A stretch of 64,000 bases of DNA, taken from the NCBI GenBank assembly GCA_028821475.1, contig JAPPGB010000102.1, positions 1-64,000 on the forward strand. The letters are read 5' to 3'. The stretch comes from Spirochaetaceae bacterium (GTDB lineage Bacteria; Spirochaetota; Spirochaetia; SZUA-6; Bin103). Positions 58,760 to 64,000 of this stretch are shown here, one piece after another (the stretch's first letter is position 1; each line of letters starts with the position of its first letter). The notes under the pieces are model-generated. The model had not been told where the DNA came from. It ran no database searches and worked only from the letters and a program-made list of their open reading frames with translations. The translations under genes were made by a program, and so were the position numbers.

Positions 58760-60031
58760 ATGCCGACTGCCGCTCAGCTTGGCGTGCCCAACCGGGCCGC
58801 GACCAGCGGAGCGTCAACGGCTCGTCGGAACCTGCGCCACATGCTGAAGCGCCTATCTGTCAGAACATTCAAGTCGCTTGCCGACGTGCACGTTGAACTT
58901 GGACTGGTCAACGTATTCATTGGCGCCAACGGCAGCGGCAAGAGCAATTTGCTGGAGGCCCTGGGGGTACTCTCCGCGGCGGCAGACGGCAAGGTCGACG
59001 ATCAGAGTCTTTTTGCGCGCGGTGTACGCCCCGGTGTACCGCGGTTGTACAAGTCGGCGTTCCCGGCAAAACCGGACACCAGGATCCCCCCTCACATCTC
59101 CTTTGGCGCACAAGCGCCAGCGGCGGAGTATCGAGTCACCCTGCACAATCCGCTGAACGACCCTGCCCCGGCCTGGAAATTCAAGACAGAGTACTGGGAA
59201 GACAACGGCGGACGTCTGGTTGGACGTTCTTCGGCGACGAAGAAGACAACCAATCCGGAACGCGGGTTGGCCGCGCTAAGAGCCGCCGAAGTCACCCACG
59301 GGGACGCACTTGACCTTCTGAAGTTGCTGCAGGGGTACGCCATATATTGCCCGACTACTCCGGTCTTGCGTGGTGTCGTTCCCGAGTCTCAGCCCCGACA
59401 ACCGGTGGGGCTGTCCGGAGGCTATCTTCCCCGAGCGGTTTTGGACTTGCTCAAACAGCGTCGGCATGACGAACACAGCCAGAGAATCTGTCGTGAAACG
59501 CTTGAGATGGTCGATTGGGCAGCTACTTTCGGCGCGGGGCCGGCAGAAAGAATCCCACTCTCACCGGCAGCAGCATCATCCGATTCCGTGATTCGGTTTC
59601 GCGATCGGTTCATGCAAAAGGACCGGAACGTCCTGTCTGGTTACGATGCTTCCGAGGGAGCCTTGTACGCGCTGTTTCTCGCCGTGATTGCCGGACACGA
59701 AGAGAGTCCGTCGCTGTGCGCCGTGGACAACGCGGATCACGGGCTGAATCCCCGATTGGCTCGGTCTTTGATGGAGCATCTTTGCGCGTGGTACTTGGAG
59801 GCCGACGAGCCGCGCCAGATACTGTTGACGACCCACAACCCACTCGTGCTGGACGGGCTGCCGTTGCAGGATGACCGGGTACGGCTGTTTACGGTTGCGC
59901 GGACCGGTTCGGGTCGCACTTCCGTTCGACGCGTGGAGGTCACTGATGGCCTCCTCGAAAAAGCGGAGCAGGGCTGGTCATTGTCCCGACTGTGGGTAAT
60001 GGGCCATCTTGGCGGCGTGCCGGATGTCTGA
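58760..60031 (+). CDS. AAA/ABC-type ATPase of a split OLD-like system
   Basis: A 423-residue AAA_15/21-type ATPase. After a short lead, [46 protein letters not shown] carries Walker A (residues 55-62). The distal part has [36 protein letters not shown] (Walker B region, Asn after Asp instead of the usual Glu) and [14 protein letters not shown] with the switch His. The insert between is about 220 residues. No Toprim domain in this protein; that comes from the next gene, which overlaps by 8 bases. The layout resembles OLD nucleases split into two genes and PARIS AriA/AriB. The ATG at 58841 is the alternative start. Confidence 0.85.
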   Translation: MPTAAQLGVPNRAATSGASTARRNLRHMLKRLSVRTFKSLADVHVELGLVNVFIGANGSGKSNLLEALGVLSAAADGKVDDQSLFARGVRPGVPRLYKSAFPAKPDTRIPPHISFGAQAPAAEYRVTLHNPLNDPAPAWKFKTEYWEDNGGRLVGRSSATKKTTNPERGLAALRAAEVTHGDALDLLKLLQGYAIYCPTTPVLRGVVPESQPRQPVGLSGGYLPRAVLDLLKQRRHDEHSQRICRETLEMVDWAATFGAGPAERIPLSPAAASSDSVIRFRDRFMQKDRNVLSGYDASEGALYALFLAVIAGHEESPSLCAVDNADHGLNPRLARSLMEHLCAWYLEADEPRQILLTTHNPLVLDGLPLQDDRVRLFTVARTGSGRTSVRRVEVTDGLLEKAEQGWSLSRLWVMGHLGGVPDV

Positions 60032-60716
60032 TCCGCTCAGGATCGGGGCCGCCGTTGAAGGACCAACCGATGCAGTCGTACTGCGCGCGGCTCTTGATAG
60101 CATGTTGACCGGCACGGAGTATGAGTTCGTGACCCTGCAGCCGGACGAATCCGCCGCGTTCGGCCGCGCACCGGGAGGCTGGGGTGGCGTATACCGTTGG
60201 GCTCGGCAGTCGGTCGAAGAAGGCGGCGGATCGGTGTCCGGATCGACCGTGCTGTCCTCGCACGACCTGCTGATTGTCCAGATAGACGCCGATGTAGCCG
60301 GCATGACGTACGAAAGTGCTCGCATCCATGATCCGCCTCGATGCGACCTTCCGTGCCGGCAGGCTTGTCCGCCTCCGAAGTGTACCACGGACGCCCTGCG
60401 AACAGTGGTCCTTGGTTGGCTCGATGAAGCTCGATGCCCGACACAGGTCGTATTGTGCACCCCGTCGAAGAGCATCGAAACCTGGGTAATCGCTGCCGTA
60501 TGCCCGAGTAATCGCATGGTCCGCCGTGGGGATTGGGAGTGTAACCAGAACCCTGAACGGCAACTCCGTGCTTTGCCCCGGGCACAGAAGTTCAGCAAAT
60601 CCGTCGCCGACTATCGGGACAGACAGGACCGAATCACTGCGGCGTGGCCGAGCCTGTGCCAAACGCTGAAGGAAGCGGCACGCTTCGAAACGGAACTCCG
60701 TGCGGCACTTCCGTGA
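60024..60716 (+). CDS. Toprim-like partner of the split ATPase, with a four-Cys insert
   Basis: A 230-residue protein. RIGAAVEGPTDAVVLRAALDSML carries E12, and LLIVQIDADVAG carries D88 and D90, the usual Toprim E and DxD metal residues. Between residues 107 and 120 there is a C-x3-C-x3-C-x4-C cluster (CDLPCRQACPPPKC), probably a zinc site inserted into the fold. KSIETWVIAAV and the helical C-terminus follow. DUF4276/DUF4435-like Toprim nucleases have this style. ATG at 60024 overlaps the ATPase stop. It is probably the nuclease effector controlled by the ATPase. Confidence 0.8.
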   Translation: MSDPLRIGAAVEGPTDAVVLRAALDSMLTGTEYEFVTLQPDESAAFGRAPGGWGGVYRWARQSVEEGGGSVSGSTVLSSHDLLIVQIDADVAGMTYESARIHDPPRCDLPCRQACPPPKCTTDALRTVVLGWLDEARCPTQVVLCTPSKSIETWVIAAVCPSNRMVRRGDWECNQNPERQLRALPRAQKFSKSVADYRDRQDRITAAWPSLCQTLKEAARFETELRAALP

Positions 60717-60982
60717 CGAAGCCCTGGGCAGCGAGAGTATCGAAGGCGGAGCGAGAATCTCCGGACAACTGGTGCAGCGAGGAGACCGAGGCCGAACGCC
60801 GCAAGCGCTTGCAGGAGGAAACACTGAACGCAATCGGTGCATTCAGCGCGCGCGACCGGCTCCCACGAGAGCAAGTGCATCGCCGTGATGAATTTCGTTG
60901 ACGCCGGCGGACCGCTGGGGCTCGCAAGCATGGCTCCGATGCGGGACTCAGGGCCGCCGGTTGTCTGATCGGCGCTTCCACG

Positions 60983-61972
60983 ATGACCGATCCGTGGGCC
61001 GCAGCGCTGCTGTCGGTGCCGGTACCGCTCGATGCGCTGGTGCTGGGGCTGGCGCTGCTGATCGACTTGGTGTGGGGGGAGCCGCCGGTGCGTATCCATC
61101 CGACGGTGCTGATCGGCAGGACGATCGGGGCGGCTGAACGGCGCGCTCCGGCGGCGGATGCGGCGCCGGCGGTGCAGCTCGCCTACGGGGCGCTGATGGC
61201 GGCGGCGATTCCGGCCGCGTGGGGCGCGCTGGCCTGGGCGGTGAGCGCCGGCTTGCGCGAGCTGCACCCGCTGCTCTACCTGGTGGCGGCGGGGGTGCTG
61301 CTGAAGACCACCTTCTCGGTTCGCATGCTGGCGCGCGAGGCGGCGCGGATCGGGAACCTGCTGGCGGCCGGCGACCTGGCGGCGGCGCGGCGACGGATGC
61401 CGGCGCTGGTGAGCCGCGAGACGGGCGCGATGACCGCTTCGCAGGCGGCGGGCGGGGCGATCGAGTCGGTCGCGGAAAACAGCACCGACAGCGTGGTGGG
61501 TCCGCTGCTCGCCTTCGCGCTGTTCGGACTGCCCGGCGCCGTCGTGTACCGCGCCGTGAATACATTGGACAGCATGATTGGCTATCACGGACGCTACGAG
61601 TACCTCGGCAAGGCCGCCGCCCGGCTGGACGACCTCGTGAACCTGGTCCCGGCCCGGCTCGCCGCCGCGCTGCTGTGGTGTGCGTCGGCCCTCCTGCCGG
61701 CGATGCACGCCGCCCGCTCCTGGCGCGTCACCTGGGGACACCGGCGCAGAACGGCGTCGCCCAACGCCGGCTGGACGATCGCCGCGATGGCCGGCGCGCT
61801 GAACGTGACCCTGGCAAAGCCGGGCCACTACCGGATCGGCGAGCCCGCACCAGCGCCGGACAGCCGCCACATCCACCAAGCCAACCGGGCACTGTACTGC
61901 GCGGCACTGCTCGCCGCGGCGTTGGCAGGTGCGGTGATCGTGCTGGCCGGCACTCCGGGCCGGGCAACGTAG
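60983..61972 (+). CDS. cbiB: Adenosylcobinamide-phosphate synthase CbiB
   Basis: A 329-residue membrane protein of cobalamin synthesis that links aminopropanol phosphate (or the amine) to adenosylcobyric acid. Typical stretches are ALLIDLVWGEPPVRIHPTVLIGRTIG, ALVSRETGAMTASQAAGGAIESVAENSTDSVVGPLLAFALFGLPGAVVYRAVNTLDSMIGY and YLGKAAARLDDLVNLVPARLAA. Several membrane helices. Two bases after its stop begins the frameshifted CobD-like gene, so the two form a cobalamin operon. The 266-base space upstream (60717-60982) holds no gene I can support. Confidence 0.93.
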   Translation: MTDPWAAALLSVPVPLDALVLGLALLIDLVWGEPPVRIHPTVLIGRTIGAAERRAPAADAAPAVQLAYGALMAAAIPAAWGALAWAVSAGLRELHPLLYLVAAGVLLKTTFSVRMLAREAARIGNLLAAGDLAAARRRMPALVSRETGAMTASQAAGGAIESVAENSTDSVVGPLLAFALFGLPGAVVYRAVNTLDSMIGYHGRYEYLGKAAARLDDLVNLVPARLAAALLWCASALLPAMHAARSWRVTWGHRRRTASPNAGWTIAAMAGALNVTLAKPGHYRIGEPAPAPDSRHIHQANRALYCAALLAAALAGAVIVLAGTPGRAT

Positions 61973-61973
61973 C

Positions 61974-63108
61974 ATGGCGTCCCCGAAACACGCCGCGCGG
62001 GCGACTCGCGCCGTGCACGGCGCCATCAAGCCGGCCGAGTTGCGCGAGCTGGGGCTGCGGCGTGAGGATTGCCTCGACTTTTCCGCGAACATCAGCCCGC
62101 TCGGGCCGCCGGCCTCGGTGACCGCCGCGGTCGCGGCGGCGGATCTCTCCGCCTACCCCGACCCGCGCAGCCTGGAGCTGTGCGAAGCGATCGCCGCCCA
62201 TCACCGCCGCGACGGGGTGACGGTGGCGAACGTGCTCGCCGGCAACGGCTCCACCGAGATCATCCACCTGCTGACCCGCGCGTGGGTCGACGGCCGCGAC
62301 CGGACGCGGCCCGGCGCACTGATTCTGACGCCCGCCTACGGGGAGTACGGCCGCGGTCGCCGTGTGCGGCGGCGGCGTGTGCACCCTGGGAGCCGAGCGC
62401 GGCGCACGCGGCTTCCGTTGGCACGCCGGCACCGCGGCGGCGCTCATGGCCGCCGAGCGGCCCGCCCTGGCGTTCGTGTGCAACCCCAACAACCCCACCG
62501 GAGCAACCCTGGCGCCGGCGGAGATCGAGGCGCTGGCCGACGCCGCGGCCGCGGCCGGAACCCTGCTGGTGGTCGACGAGGCGTACCACCCGCTGTCCAC
62601 CGGCCATGCCGGCGGCGGCGCGGTCGCCCTGGCCGCGGCCGGCGAGTCGGTGGTGGCGCTGCGCTCCATGACCAAGGACTACGCCCTGGCCGGTCTGCGG
62701 CTGGGCTACGCGGTGGCGGGGGCACGGGTGATTGGCCGCCTGCAGGCGCTGCAGCCCGACTGGAGCGTGAATGCCTTGGCGCAGGCCGCCGGGCAGGCCG
62801 CCCTCGCCGACCGGGGCTACCCGGAGCGCGCACGGGCGGCCGTGGCCGAGGCGCGGGCGTACGTGCAGCGCCGCCTCGGCGGGCTGGGCATCCGGTGCTA
62901 TCCAAGCACGACAAACTTCGTGCTGGCCCGGGTCGGCGACGCCGCAGGCCTGCGCGGGTCGCTGGCGCGCGGGGGCCTGTTCGTGCGCGACTGCACCTCG
63001 TTCGGCCTGCCGGACTGCATCCGCATCGGCCTGCGCCCGGTCGCCGACTGCGCCCGCCTGCTCGACGCCCTGGCCGCCCGGCGAGGCGGAGCAACGCCTC
63101 GGCCATAG
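61974..63108 (+). pseudogene. cobD: Threonine-phosphate decarboxylase CobD, frameshifted
   Basis: Two reading frames together encode an about 378-residue fold-type I PLP enzyme that makes aminopropanol phosphate for CbiB. Frame 1 (from ATG 61974) gives FSANISPLGPPASVTAAVAA, NGSTEIIHLLTRAWV and LTPAYGEYGR; the protein then continues in another frame from about 62355 with CGGGVCTLG, FVCNPNNPTGATLAPAEIEAL, VVDEAYHPLS and the PLP lysine in SMTKDYALAGLRLGY. Loss of two bases (CG) in the CG-rich run near 62350 would explain it: restoring them gives GRAVAVCGGG. Either sequencing error or a recent inactivation. HisC is the closest alternative, but the CbiB neighbour favours CobD. Confidence 0.85.
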
Positions 63109-63137
63109 TGATAAGTGCCATCTACGGTGCTTGGTTC

Positions 63138-63167
63138 TTGGCACTCAGGTTACGTTTTTCGTAACCT
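63138..63167 (+). promoter_or_regulatory. Promoter of the abiE operon
   Basis: TTGGCA (63138-63143), 18-bp spacer, TAACCT (63162-63167), then 9 nt to the ATG at 63177; -10 overlaps the right arm of the operator palindrome. Confidence 0.5.
63148..63166. promoter_or_regulatory. Operator palindrome of the abiE operon
   Basis: Perfect inverted repeat GGTTACG-N5-CGTAACC (63148-63166). AbiEi antitoxins are known to bind inverted repeats in their own promoter. Confidence 0.65.
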
Positions 63168-63176
63168 GTATGCACG

Positions 63177-63836
63177 ATGCAGTCGTTGACGGAAGCCGTG
63201 ATGAAGCTTGCGCCGCCGGGCGGGCTGTTCAACGAGACGGTGGTGGGCAACCTCTTTCCCGTCGGCTCCGACGGCGCTCGCAAGCAGTTGGTGCATCGGG
63301 CCGTGGCAAGCGGCGAGATCAGCCGTCTCAGACCCGGACTGTTCGCGTTGCGCCCTGAGTACCGCAGGACGGAGCTGCACCCGTATGTCGCCGCCGCTTT
63401 TCTGCACTCGCCGTCGCACGTCAGCCTGGAGTCCGCGCTCGCCCATCATGGTCTCATTCCGGAGGCGGTTCAGCAGACCAGCAGCGTAACCGCACGCAGG
63501 AGCCGATCGTTCACGACGGACCTCGGAGTGTTCTCGTTTCAACGCGTTCCGGCGCGACAACCGCGGGCCGGCGTCGAGGCGGTCAAGCTCGGCTCCCGCT
63601 CGTGGGCGTTCGTGGCCACGCCGTTGCGCGCGCTCGCCGACATGCTCTATCTGAACAAGTCGGTCTCGTGGCCGAACGACGGCCTTGGGTACGTTCTGGA
63701 ATCGCTGCGCATCGAGCCGGACGATCTCGGCGGGGTGTCGATGGCGGCGCTGCCCGAGATCAGCGACAGCATCCGGGACCGCAGGGTGGTCGCCTACCTG
63801 GAGCACTTGGCGAAGGAGGCATCACTTGCTGAGTGA
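63177..63836 (+). CDS. abiEi: AbiEi-like type IV antitoxin
   Basis: A 219-residue protein with an N-terminal winged helix (GLFNETVVGNLFPVGSDGARKQLVHRAVASGEISRLRPGLFALRPEY) and the AbiEi C-terminal domain (PSHVSLESALAHHGLIPEAVQQTSSVTARRSRSFTTDLGVFSFQRVP). AbiEi represses the operon and counters the AbiEii nucleotidyltransferase toxin. The ATG at 63177 lies 9 nt after TAACCT and 10 nt after the palindrome. Its stop overlaps the next gene's start by 11 bases. Confidence 0.88.
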   Translation: MQSLTEAVMKLAPPGGLFNETVVGNLFPVGSDGARKQLVHRAVASGEISRLRPGLFALRPEYRRTELHPYVAAAFLHSPSHVSLESALAHHGLIPEAVQQTSSVTARRSRSFTTDLGVFSFQRVPARQPRAGVEAVKLGSRSWAFVATPLRALADMLYLNKSVSWPNDGLGYVLESLRIEPDDLGGVSMAALPEISDSIRDRRVVAYLEHLAKEASLAE

Positions 63837-64000
63837 CGTCCTGCAGGCGCGCATCCGCGAGTACGCCCCGGCGAACGCCATCGAGCAGGAAAACGTGCTC
63901 GCGGAGCTGATGCAGCACTACGTACTGGCGAGCCTGTCGAGGTCGGGCCTGTTCTCCTCGGCCATGTTCCATGGCGGAACCTGCCTGCGCATCTGCCACG
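63826..64000 (+). CDS. AbiEii nucleotidyltransferase toxin, 5' part
   Basis: 58 codons before the window end, beginning at a TTG (63826) with GAAGGAGG six bases upstream: LSDVLQARIREYAPANAIEQENVLAELMQHYVLASLSRSGLFSSAMFHGGTCLRICH. The final MFHGGTCLR matches the start of the AbiEii/DUF1814 nucleotidyltransferase core (usually FxGGTxLR). Cut off by the window; the catalytic residues lie beyond it. Confidence 0.85.
   Translation, partial: MLSDVLQARIREYAPANAIEQENVLAELMQHYVLASLSRSGLFSSAMFHGGTCLRICH

Noticed and set aside
61974-63164. Second half of the long frame 1 product downstream of the CobD N-terminus
   Set aside because: After about 62350 this frame turns Arg/Gly-rich while the true protein continues in another frame.

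Overview
This is a 64-kb piece of a very GC-rich bacterial genome (roughly two thirds G+C or more by eye). It is dense with genes and has no rRNA, tRNA or CRISPR that I can see. Position 1 looks like a contig edge: a poly-T run and about 60 low-GC bases precede an rsmE tail. The gene set mixes a K+-dependent membrane pyrophosphatase, PspA with a YbjN-type partner, peptide-type ABC importers, sulfatases, a GH29 fucosidase, phytanoyl-CoA-dioxygenase-like and Gfo/Idh/MocA enzymes, and several toxin-antitoxin modules. This fits an environmental or host-associated, carbohydrate-scavenging bacterium. The acidic start of the mature solute-binding protein (AEAEEAAG...) resembles proteins I associate with high-GC Spirochaetota MAGs, but no marker gene here settles the phylum.

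Layout. 0-9 kb: rsmE tail, a sigma-54 activator lacking a DNA-binding domain, YbjN-PspA envelope-stress pair, a winged-helix regulator, hppA, a PH-like membrane protein, and an Hsp70/CofE-like pair. 9-14.5 kb: dienelactone hydrolase, SDR, MOSC protein, ATP-dependent DNA ligase and small proteins. 14.5-20.6 kb: dioxygenase/cupin, epimerase, 3-hydroxyacyl-CoA dehydrogenase, Gfo/Idh/MocA-GNAT-fucosidase operon. 20.6-23.2 kb: accessory island with VapBC, a truncated second antitoxin copy with a duplicated promoter, and a translationally coupled three-gene cassette of clearly lower GC and unknown function. 23.4-34.3 kb: sulfatase, zinc alcohol dehydrogenase with two sugar isomerase-type TIM barrels, ABC exporter, secreted M16 peptidase, second sulfatase. 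34.4-43.6 kb: AAA/DUF4143 ATPase, MocR regulator divergent from a PNPOx-like protein, gamma carbonic anhydrase, DUF4914 protein, phosphopantetheinyl transferase with a metallophosphoesterase. 43.7-48.1 kb: ferredoxin-type sulfite/nitrite reductase with an extra C-terminal domain, its partner gene and a DUF6062 protein. 48.4-53.8 kb: peptide/oligosaccharide ABC importer without ATPases, plus a secreted VCBS protein. 53.9-56.6 kb: a RelB-like antitoxin fused to an unknown domain with a partner gene, an amidohydrolase, a DUF4160/DUF2442 pair and another antitoxin remnant. 56.6-64 kb: acetyl-CoA synthetase, a split ATPase/Toprim pair that looks like a defence system, two cobalamin genes (one frameshifted), and the start of an AbiE type IV toxin-antitoxin system cut by the window end.

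Two themes stand out. First, many genes lack a Shine-Dalgarno sequence but have a good -10 hexamer only 5-9 nt before the start codon, several with a -35 at 16-18 nt spacing; leaderless mRNAs seem common in this genome. Second, the accessory stretches carry many small toxin-antitoxin-like and defence-like modules. The best candidates for undescribed systems are the split ATPase/Toprim pair (58760-60716), the three-gene low-GC cassette (22054-23197) and the RelB-fusion pair (53902-54936). The sulfatases, fucosidase, epimerase, oxidoreductases and isomerases suggest catabolism of sulfated or fucosylated glycans; that is inference from families, not shown by the sequence.
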